Translations under genes and position numbers: made by a program | Part shown: positions 36,723-49,817 of the stretch, piece by piece | How positions within the stretch are numbered: position 1 is the stretch's first letter | Layout of the letters: every line of letters starts with the position of its first letter | Assembly (NCBI RefSeq): GCF_032854445.1 | Contig: NC_088307.1 | Location: 7,144,017 to 7,208,016, forward strand | From: Liolophura sinensis | Taxonomy: Eukaryota > Mollusca > Polyplacophora > Chitonida > Chitonidae | DNA: 64,000 nt | Direction of reading: 5' to 3' | The notes under the pieces: generated by a model | Database searches by the model: none | The model's input: only the letters and a program-made list of their open reading frames with translations | Told to the model about the DNA's origin: nothing

Positions 36723-37434
36723 CAGCTCAATTTCTTTTGAAATCCAGTAGGACTTTGTCCAGCTTGTTACGGAAACATACCAAATAGTGTAACAATGCAA
36801 CTTCCGTGATAGAAGCAATAATAATGATTTGCCATTAGCTTTTTTTATTTCAACCTTTTTTCTTCCTATATAGAACTTTTTTTATAATTGCGTGAGCTTC
36901 TGGTTTACTGTCATGAACAAAGCTGGATCAATAGAACTCATAAACACAGTTTGACTTATACACGTTAAAAGCCTGTGTACCTTGTTACACCTCAACGCGT
37001 CGTGCAGCTGAAGACATTTATGTGCAATCAATAGAACTCTGTGTACCGCTATAGTGTTACTGAGTTATTTTCACTGTTTAAATCAACGGAAGGGAAAACC
37101 GTTATGTATATAAGGAAGGTGATTACCTGACGATTACAGTTGAGATAACGGTGTCAAGATTCTCTTTCCACATCCCAGAATGCTATCAGCTAGATCAGGT
37201 TATTGAAAACAAAACCCACACCACGACAGAAATTGAATCAATCTTTTTTATATATATTTTTTAAAATTTATTTATGATGTCGGAAATGTCACCGTGAACA
37301 AACTTGGGAGAAAAGCGGCTAATGCTGTTGGAGTTTAGTTTGTATACCAAGCTCTCGGCGATGTAATCCGGCGCCTGGTTAATGGGTTTTTCCAAGAAGC
37401 TCTTGTAACTTAAAGAGCCGATTAAATATCGTCG
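36723..37434. other. Intergenic stretch upstream of the receptor gene
   Basis: No exon or repeat array was seen. It probably contains the upstream regulatory region of the receptor gene. Confidence 0.4.
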
Positions 37435-37440
37435 TATAAA
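37435..37440 (+). promoter_or_regulatory. TATA box of the receptor gene
   Basis: TATAAA lies 53 bp before the chosen ATG. Transcription would be expected to start roughly 25-30 bp downstream, near 37465, giving a 5' UTR of about 30 nt. A short upstream ATG at 37477 opens a different frame that does not continue usefully into exon 2. Confidence 0.7.
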
Positions 37441-37492
37441 GCCACACCCTACAAAGCGGTCGGCGTCAATTCGTAAATGTACTTTGGAGAAG

Positions 37493-40400
37493 ATGAAAAT
37501 CCTGAGGAGAATCGTCTTTTTGCTGGCAGGTAAGTGGAAAGGAATTTTGCAAGCGTCTTAATTTAGTCTTAAATTTACCCCACTCATAAAGTATAACTGG
37601 GGACCATCATATACATGTACATGTAAGTGAAAAATTCTTGATGATGAAGGCGTACAAAAGCAATCAATCAATCGATCGGTCAATCAATCAGTCAATCAAT
37701 TATTAAAAACTAAAGCCGAGAAGGGTACATGCACAAGGCTTCAACTCTCTTGATCCAGCTCCAAACTTCATTTGATACTTAATGTATTTTATTTTGATCA
37801 TTCTTATCTTTCACTTTGATTAATTCACAAATTACAAAAATCATTCTTATTTCATTTGCATAATTTTTTAAATTGGACACTGGACACTATGGCATCGTTT
37901 TGCGTGAGTGGAGAAATAGCTTGCTATACTGTTACTGTCAAGCTGATGGGCAAACAAATGGATATGAGGCGAATATTACAAAAGACTACAGCCTAAAGAG
38001 CAAAACCAGAGCAGTGACGACAGTGTGATAGCTGGCTAATAATCACACCTGACCAGTGAAATCCGAAATCTGATCAGTTTACCTGGGTTATGATTTAATT
38101 ACAAATACTACACGCAAATTTAGAAATACACATTGTAGTACACGTCAGCTAACACCATTGCGCAATCAGAGTTAGGTAAAGAAATTTGCAGCGATGTAAG
38201 CTACAATTTAGTAGACGTCTAAAAAATATCTTTGGTCCAAAAATACTTAATATGCTGTGTTGTCAATACACTTAATGAACAATCACTTGGAAACAAAGTA
38301 AACGGATAAGGACTCGTATTTATTAAGCAACATAAAACTTAAGTCGTAAATTGCAAGCGCTTAAGAAGTCAAACCCAAACAGTGAAGAACTCAAACTCTG
38401 GTTGGTACAGTGTTCTTCACTAAGGAATCAGGGTACAAATTTTAAACGTCCTAGAGCAAATCATTTTAACTGTAGCTGTGTTTTAATTTTTGCTTACGTC
38501 TTTAAACACTTGTTAAATATGGGTTTTGACCTTTGGCAGAATTCCTGTTTATGCAGAAATACAGTATAAAGACAACAAGCTAGTGAATGACTTGAAGACT
38601 GATTACCTTCTACAGAATAATCACAATCATCGTCAATCGCAAAGTTATATATCATTAGGCGCATCGCAATCGCCGTAACCATATAATCAGTAATGACTGT
38701 TGGCATATCATCGCCACTGTCATCATAATCATCGTCACTGACGCAATAATCATCGCCACGGACATCGTCAGTGTCACCATATTCATCGCTACTGTCACCA
38801 CAATCGTCATCACTCTCAACATCACCATCGTCCTCACCATAACCATCGCTACGGTCACCATAACACATCGTTACCGTGACCATAATAATCGTCACCAGTC
38901 CTCTGTGGCCAATTGGGTTAGCGAGCCTCTCACCAGTGCGGTCGCTGTGAGTTCAAGTCCAGCTCATGCATGCCCCGCCCGTACGTGGGAAGGTCTTCAG
39001 CAAACTGCGGATGGTCGTGGGTTTCCTCCAAGCTCTGCCCAGTTTCCTTCTGCCTTAATACTGGCCGTCGCCGTATAAGTCAAATATTCTCGAGTAAGGC
39101 GTAAAACACCAATCAAATAAATAAATCGTCACCGTCACCATAACCATCGCCGTTGTCATTATAATCATCACTGCTGCCACCATAATCATCGCCACTGTCA
39201 TCATAATGATCGCTACTGTCACCGCAACCGTCATCACCCTTACCATAATCATCGTCATCTTCACCATAATCATCGCCACTGTCACCATAACATGGGATTA
39301 GCACGTTAGCGCGGCGCATTGGCCCACGAACCTCTCACCAATGCGGTCGCCGTGAGTTCCAGCTCATGCATGCTCCGCCTGTTTGTGGGAAGATCTGCGG
39401 CCTGCGGATGGTCGTGGGTTTCTTTTGAGCTTTGCCCAGTTTCATCCTACCTTAAAGGAGAGCCCCAACGACTTTATTTTCATACTTAATGTTTCTAGAC
39501 ACAATATTTATGCTATGTTAGTCTTTAAACTACATTAAAAAATATTGTCTTAACTAGTTCTATTTAAAAAAAAAAACATTAAAGTTGGGCCCTCTCTCTA
39601 TTTTGCCGACCGTGAAGCCCTGGCCGGGTGACGTCATATCGGAATTATGCATTGAAAAGCCCTGGAAAGCATTGCCGAATTCATGCATTAGGTCTACTGC
39701 TGTGTGCTTTTCCAGTATTAGCCAACTTATGAATTAATCTATAATTACACCTACGTATCAAAATAAATAAGCCAAAATAAGTAAGGTTTGAATCATACTG
39801 AATAGAAACAGTGATTGGTAAGGGACCTAAACGCCAGCTTAAACTTTGCCTGAGTGCCGTTACGGGCATCAAGGTACGGCATGCTGTGAGGTATCACTAG
39901 CCCGCTGTGCGCTGTGTGAACAGGAGGGCTGCCCTGAAGCCTCGTGGACTGTAGGACAAAGGTAACCAACTCCTTACACTTCATCTCACAGCCGGCAGTT
40001 TCAAACGAGCAAGTAAGTGAAGAACTTCTGAATTTCGGGAGTGAAAATCCCAATTTCTTTTCTATTCATTTGGCTTTTTTTTTGGTGGGGGGTCGGGGGT
40101 TGGGGGGTGGGGGCGGACGGGGATATAAGCATCGTCTGGCTTTTTCTTTTAATATAGACATGGTAGAAGTAGCAAATCTTATACGACTACGATAAATCGA
40201 GCCTTCTATAATCAAAGGCTGTTATTGATTATATATCTATCCATAGTTTCTCAGTCTGTGGAATTTTAGGCCTTGTGTGTAACTTAACCTTATCCTGCGC
40301 TGTGTCCAAACTTGGGCATGGAATGATCTCGAAATTAGTAGTGGGGTAGATTTTCTGATGCTTGATCACCAAATTGTACGCTCTTTCTTCCCTTCTCGAC

Positions 40401-43400
40401 GTTTTAAGCGGTCGAAATGGAATCAGGGGACAGCAAACTATCTACCTGCGGTTTGGACGGCCCATCATCGAGGGTTCCATTGGGGCCGTAGTCGTATAAA
40501 TGAAGTATTCTTCACTTGAGTATGGCGTAAAACTCCAGTCGGGTAAATAAATCGTCACCGTCATCATAACCATCGTCACCGTCATTATAGTCATCGCTAC
40601 TGCCACCATAATCACTGTCACTCTCATCGTGACCATAACCATTGTCAAAACGACCATAATCATTGTCAAAACGACCATAATCATGGTCAGTGTGACCATA
40701 AGCATCGTCACCACGACCATACTCATAGTCACGGTCATTAAAATCATCGCTACAGTCACCATAATTATCGTCATTGTCACCAAAACCATCGTCGTTCTCA
40801 CCATGTAATCATCGTCACCGTCATGATAATCATCGTCAACGTGAAGATATCCATTGTCATCATAATCATCGCCACTGTCACCATAAGCATCGTCTCTGTC
40901 ACCATAATTATCATTATTGACAGCACTGCACCATAGCCATCGTCGCTGTCACCATAATCATCATCACTGTCACCATAATTATCGTCACTGACACCATAAA
41001 CATTACCAGTGTCACCATAATTATTATCACTGTCGTAAAAATCTTCACCATATAACCATCACTGACATCATAACCATCGCTTTTAAGTCACCATCACCTT
41101 CGTCATTGTGGGAAGGTTTGACAGCAACCTGCGGATGGTTGTGGGTTTCACTCGGGCTTTGCCCGGTTTCCTCCCACCATAATGCTGGCCGCCGTCGTAT
41201 AAGTGAAATATTCTTGAGCACGGCGTAAAACACCAATGAAATAAATAAATAAAAACATCGTCATTGTCATCATATAATCATCGTCATTGTCACCATAATC
41301 ACTGTCACCACAGTCCTGCCATCATATAATCATCGTCACCATCACCAAATAGTCATCGTAAATGTCACTATCCATCGTAACCGTCAGCACTATCATCGTC
41401 ACCGTCACCATAATTATAGTCACTGTCACCATAACCATTGTCACTGTCACCATGATCATCATTACCGTCATTATAATCATCATCACGGTCACCATAATAC
41501 CAATGGTCACCTTTGTCACAGCCACCTTATTGTCGCCGTCACCTTAATGACGTCACCTTAGTCATTGTCAGCATAACTCCAATCATTATGATAATCGTCA
41601 TCATAATCGCTGTCATTGTATTCTCCTTCCCCATTATCATCGCCATATTAGTCGCCTTCACTTTTGTCACTGTCATCGCTATCTTATAGTCACCCCTACC
41701 TTGGTGACCATCACCTTAATCACGTCAAAGTATTCATCATCACCACCACCTTAATCATGTCAAAGTATTCACCCTCACCAGAATGATCACCTCTACCTTA
41801 TTCACCACCACCTTAATAACGTCACAGTATTCACCTTCACCAGAATGATCACCGCCATCTTAGTCACCACCACCTTAATAACGTCACAGTATTCACCGTC
41901 ACCAGAATGATCACCTCCACCTTATTCACCACCACCTTAATAACGTCACAGTATTCACCGTCACCAGAATGATCACCTCCATCTTATTCACCACCACCTT
42001 AATAACGTCACAGTATTCACCTTCACCAGAATGATCACCGCCATCTTAGTCACCACCACCTTAATGACGTCACAGTATTCACCGTCTCTGCCACCCTAGT
42101 TACCACCACCTTAATGACGTCACAGTATTCACCATCACCAGAATGATCATCACCAGTCACCACCGCCGTAATCATGTCACAGTATTCAACGTCAGCAGGA
42201 TGATCACCTCCACCTTAGTCATCACCACCTTAATGACGTCATAGTATTTGCCATTACCTTACTCACCACCACCTTGATCACCGTCATCAGAATGATTACC
42301 TTCGAATAGTTGTGAGCTGACAGTTGTTAATGTAGTGTTCATTTTTATTTTGGAAGATTTCCGTTTTTATCATTCACATGTCCACAGCCTTATTTCACAT
42401 CAACAGCTGCGAATCGTTGTACCTTGGATTAAGGTTGTATTTTATTTTATTTATTTATTTGATTGGTGTTTTACGCTGTACTCAAGAATATTTCACTTAT
42501 ACGACGGCGGCCAGCATTATGGTGGGTGGAAACTGGGCACAGCCCGGGGGAAACCCACGACCATCCGCAGGTTGCTGGAAGACCTTCCCATGAACGGCCG
42601 GAGAGGAAGCCAGCATGAGCTGGACTTGAACTCACAGCGACCGCATTGGTGAGAGGTTTCTCGATAGATGGGTCGTAGGTTGCACGTGGAAACATTCAGT
42701 TGCAAGTGTCATTAAGGAGCGCAATTCGTATTCGCAAACACTTTCTCGTACCCACAGGGAGCTCGGTTTGTGTGTGGGAAGAGACCACAAAGGATTGGCC
42801 GATTTCATCATTCAGACAGCCTCCTGTTACAGCCTTTTGATGTAAATTTTAGAATTTACAACGTATAGAAATAATTTATAGTGAAATATCTTTGTCGTGG
42901 GGCCAATTCAAGCAACACATTTGCTAATCATCATTAAGGTCTAGAAGAAATTGATCACGTGTCAAGAGCACATCACATTTGTTTAAATTTCTCTCGCATC
43001 AAATGGGGGCTCTTACTCAATAATTCCACAATAAAATGATTTGTTTTATTGGGCCTGAAACGCTATGAATGTAATCCATAGTACATCAGATTCGTTTTAT
43101 ATTACTGTTCCAGAAACCTGATAATGACATCTTATTTTGTCTCAAACAGTTGTTTCAGGTACACCGACTATCTTGGAAAATGGAGATGCTAATGAAAATA
43201 CAGGCCAGTCTTTTCAGAATGGAGGGCAAGGAATGTCGGCGAAATACGGAGGGGATCCTGTATGGGGCTCACTGTATTTGACATCAGGGGTCCCTTGGGT
43301 AAAACAGGCAAGCATCATGCCAAAACGAGGAGGGACTCCTAAGAAGACTATCAGGAACATAACGAGATATAATGATATGCAAAAGATATCGCGTAGACGT

Positions 43401-46400
43401 AAACGCTCAGTCGCAGAATCCCCATCTCCGCAGTGTCCAGCGGGTGAAACCTGCAAGAATGTGTGTTTCGACAGAAATTTCAACTACACAAACTGTTACT
43501 GTGATATCGGGTGCCTTCTGTTCGGCGACTGTTGTTTTGACTTCTTTGAGGTGTGCCTTAATACGTCTGTCGTTCAACTACTTGAGTCTGTTGCTGGTAT
43601 TGAAGTTACCTATCACAATGACAAGACATCAAATATTCCGACAGATTACTCCGATGTAAGCGTGGGCGAAGGAGCGATTTCGGTACAAAACTGCAGCAAG
43701 CCATTACCAAATGATCTTAATGAAATCCGACCAGAGGATATAATGACATTGTCTGGTTGTATTGATTGCGTTGGTGTTACAAACTGGGGAGGAACGAAAG
43801 ATGTATGGTCCCCGCCAGCATACCAAATAGTGTCCAGATGCCCTGAAACTTGGACAAATCAGGGGGTTAGACATCTGTGTGAAAACCAAACCGCTGTGAC
43901 ATTCAACAATCCGCCAGTTCACGATGGCTCTGGAGGCATTCTCAGCTTTCGAAATCTTCACTGCGCAATGTGTCACGGGAGGTCAGTGGATGAACTTCAA
44001 CCTTGGAACATAACCTTAACCTGCCCAGAGACTGATGACATTGACACCTGGATTAAAGAGGATCAGTTTATTCACAGTTGCTGCCGCTTTCTCTTCAAGC
44101 CACTTACTGATCTCAAAGACGCGACACGGAGATGTCTTTGGAATGTCTCCGACCAAAATGCATCTTCTGTTTGGATGTCTATAAATGGAAAAAGAAAATG
44201 CAATGGAGATGACGTGACCTTTGATGGGAAAGACGAATTATCACCAATTGGGGGCTTTGGCATTTTTAATGCACCGGAGGAAGATTCTGTTACAAAAGAT
44301 CAGAAAAATGAATCTCTGTTTTGGGGGCCGCTGGGCTCATCTAAAAAACTAGACACCCATTCTAAAGTCGGCATGCCTAAACAATCGGATGTTGATCTTA
44401 ATGCAAAGGATCCGGCACCGAAGTTTCATTCTGTGGGAACGTTCGGCTTTTTCAAACCACTGGGTAACGTTCCAAACACAGGAGAAGAGACGCTGAAGTC
44501 TTCTTTTGATTTAACACGCGGCTTATTTGGAAAACCAAACGGCCGTCCTACTACGAAAGAACCAACATGGCTTTCCACTGTTGTAGGAAAGTTCGCTTTG
44601 CCTGAACCAGTGGACTCCGTTTCCAGTACAGCGGAACCGGTCTTGGAGTCTTTTGTGGGAACATTCGGCTTCTCTAAATCACCGAATGCCGTTGTCAGCA
44701 CAGGGATTCCGGCGCAAAATTTCCCTCACTCCACGCAGCAGACTGTGGAAGACTTACTTCAGAGACACACTCATCCAGCACGCAGCACACAAACGAGTTA
44801 TGAGACGGTTTCATTTGACGGTTATACAGTAAGGCAACATGACGCTTACAATGTTTCCTTTTCAAACATAAGTGCATTAGGGCCTTATAAGAAATGGTGT
44901 GATTTTTTCGGCAGTTTGTCACAAGATGGGAATGATGAATCTGGTCCGTGTCACTGTCTGGGATCGAAAGACTTAAAGGCCTATGGTGACGATGAACCCA
45001 GTCTGATGGTACCGCTCTCAGCTCTTTTTACCCTGGACCCAAACTATGGCGTCAAAGTCACCTTTTTGGTACAGGACGTGTTCACTTCAGTTGACATTAT
45101 AGACGACTATGGGCAATGTTCCCGGGACACGATCTTCATGACTGACACCAAACGATGCGAAGCGAGTGTTTGTGACGTGGACTTTCTAGAAGACCCGGGA
45201 TATCCTTGCTTGATTGACAGTTCTGATCACACCTTCCCGCCTGAGGGTAACTTCACATCCGTTGTCTCTATCGAAGTCAGCATTCTCCTGTACAAGACTG
45301 AAATGGAGCAGACGGCTGAATCGGTGGACGTCCGCAGGATATTTAGTTGTTTTCTAGACACATTTGATCAAAATTTTGTACCTCTTAACGTGTTTCCTGG
45401 CGAACTAGTACAGGAGTGGACACGAGTTAGAAAAGGCGCTAGCATGGAATATGCGTTAGTCAAGTCGTCGGATTTCTCACAAAAATTCGCTCCTAGTGGG
45501 AACAAGTCGAGTTGCAGGGAGATAAACCTGTCCCAGCGGCATAAAACAGCCCGTTCTAGAGAGTACGAAAACCTCACTAGTTACCGGTACGAGCAGGAAG
45601 TTGTAACGCTCTTGAAATTTCGACGCGCGGAAGTCCTTCAGATCTGGAATCTCCTCGTTCTGTTGGGAGCGGTCACCCCCCGAGTTTATCTGGATGAGTT
45701 TACCCTCAGGGTTTTTAACGTCAGCTCCGTTATTGTCAGAAACTTTAACCAATCCACTGATGTTGACTGCGATGGGGAATTAAAAATGTTCAACATAACG
45801 GACTCAGCAGAACGCAACTCGGATTATTGGATAGCGTTACCCCAAACACGGGGAAACGCGTACCTGAGGTACAGTGAGATTATGATGAGGAATGAGTTTA
45901 TCTATGAAAAAGATGCCTCTGCGATCTCGATTGGTAGGGGCATAGTGTGTCAGCGACTCGGTAACTTAACGGGGTATAAGAACTGTACTGTGTGGATCGG
46001 TGTTCCGCACAGTGCACAAATATCAAATGGCCGTGAACTGTTTGTCGAGATCAATGGGTTTGAACACAAAGTGAGTCAATTTTTGAATACTTCCTCAAAG
46101 TTGTTCGTTTGTAAGGAGGGACTCCAGAGGCTGATAAAGTCTCTCCGTACAGAATACGACGAAGCTGAACTGATTCTGAACTACACTGGGTTTAGTTTGT
46201 CTTTGGTCGCCTTGTTCTTGACCTTCCTAACCTATTTGCTGATACAAACCCTGCGGAACTTGCCTGGGAAGATTGTCATGTGCTTTTCCTTGACCATGTT
46301 TTCCGCCATTTTGTTATTCATGGTTCTCGGCGGACGTGTTTACGACGAAACTCTCTGTAGTGCTGTTGCGATTGTCCTACATTTTCTATGGCTGTCCGCC

Positions 46401-47054
46401 TTCCTCTGGGTAAACACCCTGTCCTTTGACGTCAGCAGAGCCTTCTCGGGGAATGGGAACAACGCGGTTATGTCCGACTGCGGCCAAAGTAAACGGTTAA
46501 TGGCCTACATGTTCTACGCCTTGGGAATCCCCACGCTTATCGTCGGCAGTACCGTGGCTGAAGGGCTCCTCAGCAACCCCGGATCAGGCGTCGGAGGCGC
46601 GTACGGCAACAGGCGCCTCTGTTGGATCCGGGGCGGTCTCGCCGTCTACGTCTTCTACTGTCCCGTAGGAATCACACTGGTTATTAATCTCCTCCTCTTT
46701 GTTCGAAGCGCCCGAGGCATCCATGCCGTATCCAGACTCGCCAAGGCCGTGTCTCTCAAGTCCGACAACCCAGGGAATGCGTTTCTGTTCGTCAAGCTCT
46801 CCCTCGTCATGGGCCTTTCCTGGCTTCTTTTCTATCTCATCGAAGTCATCAGCAATCAAGTGGTACGTCTCCTGTGCAGTACGGTTAACTCTCTGCAGGG
46901 CATTTTCGTGTTCCTGGCGTTTGTCTGCAACAAACGTGTTTGGCGATACTACCGGAAGTTGTTCAGAAGAGGGAAGAGGTCAGCCGAGGAGAAAACGGCA
47001 GTCTCAGACGTCAGCAGCAAATCTCCAAAACGACAGACCATGTCTAGTTTCTAA
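37493..47054 (+). CDS. Somatomedin-B-containing seven-transmembrane receptor (secretin/adhesion/Methuselah-like), two exons
   Basis: Exon 1 (37493-37529) encodes a short signal peptide, MKILRRIVFLLA, ending in donor GTAAGT. Exon 2 (43159-47054, acceptor TGTTTCAG) joins in phase to give 1310 residues. Seen in the protein: a furin-type RRRKR at 91-95; a somatomedin-B domain at 111-145 whose eight cysteines have spacing 4-10-2-4-6-1-7, the same as vitronectin; an FGF/FGI-containing repeated stretch at about 375-530; a long cysteine-bearing ectodomain with many N-glycosylation sites. Seven helices lie at about 1024-1044, 1051-1071, 1080-1100, 1127-1148, 1172-1194, 1221-1241 and 1249-1269. C1079 and C1168 (in 'LCWI') would form the usual disulfide, and 'MGLSWLL' is typical of helix 6 in this class. 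No cysteine/tryptophan GPS cleavage motif is evident before helix 1. It is likely a cell-surface receptor; the ligand is unknown. Confidence 0.88.
38899..39127 (+). mobile_element. Full-length SINE-A (tRNA-derived)
   Basis: The head reads 'gtcctctgtggccaattggg' 'ttagcg' (A-box region) and 'tgtgagttcaagtcc' (B box). The body follows with 'aactgcggatggtcgtgggt', and the 3' end 'gcgtaaaacaccaatcaaat' with an AAATAAATA tail. This copy best defines the family structure: a tRNA-like head, a body of about 100 bp and an A/T-rich tail. Both flanks are minisatellite. Confidence 0.9.
39290..39456 (+). mobile_element. SINE-A, 3'-truncated copy
   Basis: The head, B-box-like 'cgccgtgagttccagctcat' and body 'cggatggtcgtgggtttctt' are present. 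The 3' end is missing after 'catcctacctta'. Confidence 0.8.
40484..40552 (+). mobile_element. SINE-A 3' end fragment
   Basis: 'gtagtcgtataaatgaagta' and 'gagtatggcgtaaaactcca' then 'gtaaataaat' match the SINE-A 3' end. Confidence 0.75.
41105..41254 (+). mobile_element. SINE-A, 5'-truncated copy
   Basis: The body runs from 'gtgggaaggtttgacagcaa' through 'cctcccaccataatgctggc' and 'gtcgtataagtgaaatattc' to the AAATAAATAAATAAA tail. Confidence 0.9.
41700..42260. repeat. 62-bp higher-order repeat within the minisatellite, about eight units
   Basis: 'gtcacagtattcacc' recurs at 41821, 41883, 41945, 42007 and 42069, with 'agaatgatcacc' and 'caccaccaccttaat' in each unit. This is a younger, more regular array that grew inside the degenerate one. 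Confidence 0.88.
42443..42680 (-). mobile_element. Full-length SINE-A
   Basis: The copy runs from 'tttatttgattggtgtttta' through 'ggaagccagcatgagctgga' and 'cttgaactcacagcgaccgc' to 'attggtgagaggtttctcga'. It lies 480 bp before the receptor's second exon. Confidence 0.9.
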
Positions 47055-47474
47055 GATCATATGACACATTGTCATATGTGGAATTGTGATTTTGGACAGC
47101 TCATCTGAATAACGGACTTACTCACCGAGGAGACCTTACCAGGTTGCACGGCAAACACGCGTGTATAAGCATGTTTGTCCTTGGTTTCAAACAATACCAA
47201 ACTATCACCACTTTTAGATGATTTAAAGTCCACAGTTGCATACCACCGATGTTAGAACTTCTTTTCGGATTTGATTCCCATGTACACCACTGTCCATGCA
47301 GTAACTAATACCGGTGTAACCTTTCATTGATATCAAACAGTCCTTGTTAATCTCGTGAGAAATTGTGCGTTATTTCATTGAATGGTACACCTTCAGTTAT
47401 GTCACTAACGTTTGTACTTATACCTTAAAATTACATTTATGAGCATAGTAGTATATCACGACTCTATGTTGTGG

Positions 47475-47480
47475 AATAAA
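47475..47480 (+). terminator. Polyadenylation signal of the receptor gene
   Basis: AATAAA lies about 420 bp after the stop codon, giving a 3' UTR of roughly 440 nt. No other AATAAA is closer to the stop. Confidence 0.6.
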
Positions 47481-47852
47481 GAGTGTATTTAATCCAACCT
47501 AAGTAAGACACAGTAAGAGACACTTGAAAATAGAACGTCACAAATGTGTATACAGTTTTACACACAGTATGTTAATATATGTATAGCCAACTCACGATGG
47601 TGTACTTGTTTAAGTGTTGCATATTATTAAATCTGTAAAATTGCGGTAGAAGATTTCTCACTTTCTTACGACACACTGCATCTCGTTTTTTGTTAAAACG
47701 ACATTTTGTTCTCTTGAATGGGTGACCATTCCCCCATATAAAAAGTATTTCGACCTCAATTAACCTGTGCAGGTATACATATTGTTTATTCCCGCCTTTG
47801 TGGTGACGTTCTGTGAACTGTGTGGTGAGTTGTGACTCATGAAATGTACTAC

Positions 47853-48650
47853 AAGAGAACACTGGTTTATCCAGCTTGAAACCACCACTGCGCTGGAAAT
47901 ACTACATGTTGCTCAGGCTAGCTGAAGGTGTCGCATAACGGGGTCTGCCGCAATGTGCATGCGGCGAAACAGACATCCTTATGCCAAGCAGCCCGTCAAC
48001 TGTGGTCATAATGGACGTCCCGGGTTAACAATCCCAAGAACAGGGACAGATTCCACAGAGCCATTTCAGACTTAAGTCAAAATTTGAAATACTATTTTAA
48101 AGCTTATTTTTATGCCCTTGAAATTAAAATTTTGACCACCTCATTAGCTTGATCCCAAGGCAAATGTATCAAAATTCAACTTCCAGCACCGGTACTAAAA
48201 ACAGTGCACTTCGGCGAGATTTTATGTTTTGAATCGGCCCAAGGGACCGATCCCAAAAAGACAATTCTGACTTAAGTCAATATTTGAAATGCGATCTTAA
48301 AGCAAGAGAACAATGGTTTGTCCAGCTTGGAACCCAACCGCCATTGCGCTAGAAATGATATATACTGTTCAGGCTAGCTGAAGGTGTCGCATAACTGGTT
48401 CTGCCACTATGTTCAAGCATCGAAACAGGTAACTTCGCGAGTTAACGATTTCAAGACCAGCGACCGATTCCACAAGGACATTTCTGACTTAAGTCAAAAT
48501 TTGAAAGGCGATCTTAAAGCTTATTTTTCGGTTTTACAAAGGAAAAATTTGTCCACCTCATCAATGTTATCTTAAGCCAAGTGTATCCAAATTTCAACTC
48601 TCCGAACCAAAAACTGAGCTTTTTCGAAAGATTTAAAATTAAAAAGGCAG
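47853..48650. repeat. 451-bp direct duplication (two diverged copies)
   Basis: Copy 1 starts 'aagagaacactggtttatcc' at 47853 and copy 2 'aagagaacaatggtttgtcc' at 48304. Both continue with 'caggctagctgaaggtgtcg' and a 'gacttaagtcaaaatttgaa' motif, which also occurs elsewhere in the window (6131 region, 19028 region). Confidence 0.8.
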
Positions 48651-49617
48651 AAATGACTTTGTGGAGTCGGCCTCAATTTCCTAAATAATATTATAGACAC
48701 AAATTATCAAAGTAAAAAAGTATATATAAAGGCCTACAAATGAAGAAACTCGGACGGATTCACACAATTTTCAGTGAAGAAGAAAAGACGCAAAGAATGT
48801 TCTGGACGAACGAATTATTATATTACCATCCAAACCGCGTGGGCTTACCACTTCAGTTCATAAGATAAAATAACATATGTAGCTTATTTGCGTTTTGATT
48901 GTAACTGTTCATATATCTAACGTTCCGTAGCGGTTTTATTCAACCGCGAGATAAGGGGAAGACGTACACAGTTGTGAAGCAGAACGCCTGTGATCCTGGT
49001 CACTTCGGCATGTTTACATACAAGAAACCTGTACTCTAGCTTGTAAAATTTAAGACACTTAGAGTAAAGCCGTTTGAGGAAATATCTTAACTGACACACA
49101 AGTTCTTGTCGCAATGCCTTGTGACATTTCTTGAAATTCACACACAACACACAGGAAGACCGTATATAGATGTCAAGTGGTCGGAACCACCTGCTGCTCA
49201 AATTCACTACAGCCGTAGCGACAAGAACCCCATACTCGGACAGGGAATTTTTAGCTTTCCCCGCTGTATTGTTTGTACGACCTCAGTTGATGACAAAAAG
49301 CCTTCATAGAAGGTCACTTAGCTTTCCCCACTGTGGCGTGCAAATTTGTAAAACAGATGATATTTTACTAATGGGCAGTCCGGTTTCCCACACCACTTGA
49401 ACTATGCTCGACGTCTTGAAGTTGATGAGATACTGAATACCGCTATGGCGTTCAGCAACAGAAACAATGCCGACCTATTTGTAGTACTAGTCGAAATTCT
49501 CTTGATGCAGTGTATAATGCCTATATTGCGTGATAATGCGAAAAGCCAGTCACCCACCTATATAACTCCCTGGATGAGTCGCCATGTTAATGCCCCATCC
49601 AGCCATGTTTTCACATT

Positions 49618-49817
49618 NNNNNNNNNNNNNNNNNNNNNNNNNNNNNNNNNNNNNNNNNNNNNNNNNNNNNNNNNNNNNNNNNNNNNNNNNNNNNNNNNNN
49701 NNNNNNNNNNNNNNNNNNNNNNNNNNNNNNNNNNNNNNNNNNNNNNNNNNNNNNNNNNNNNNNNNNNNNNNNNNNNNNNNNNNNNNNNNNNNNNNNNNNN
49801 NNNNNNNNNNNNNNNNN
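49618..49817. other. Assembly gap (200 N)
   Basis: Exactly 200 undetermined bases, probably a placeholder of arbitrary length. Reading frames crossing it are meaningless. Confidence 0.99.

Larger units (their letters stand above)
38618..42300. repeat. Large ATC/CAC-rich minisatellite in receptor intron 1
   Basis: Short degenerate units such as 'tcaccataatcatcgtcac' fill most of this span, with a basic step of 9-18 bp. Because units are multiples of three, long apparent reading frames of Met/Val/Thr or Asp/Gly composition appear on both strands; they are artefacts. Four to five SINE-A copies are embedded. Confidence 0.9.

Noticed and set aside
38494-38895. Asp/Gly-rich and Met/Val/Thr-rich open frames in the receptor intron
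   Set aside because: They come from the ATC/CAC minisatellite; both strands and several frames are open with the same repeat pattern.
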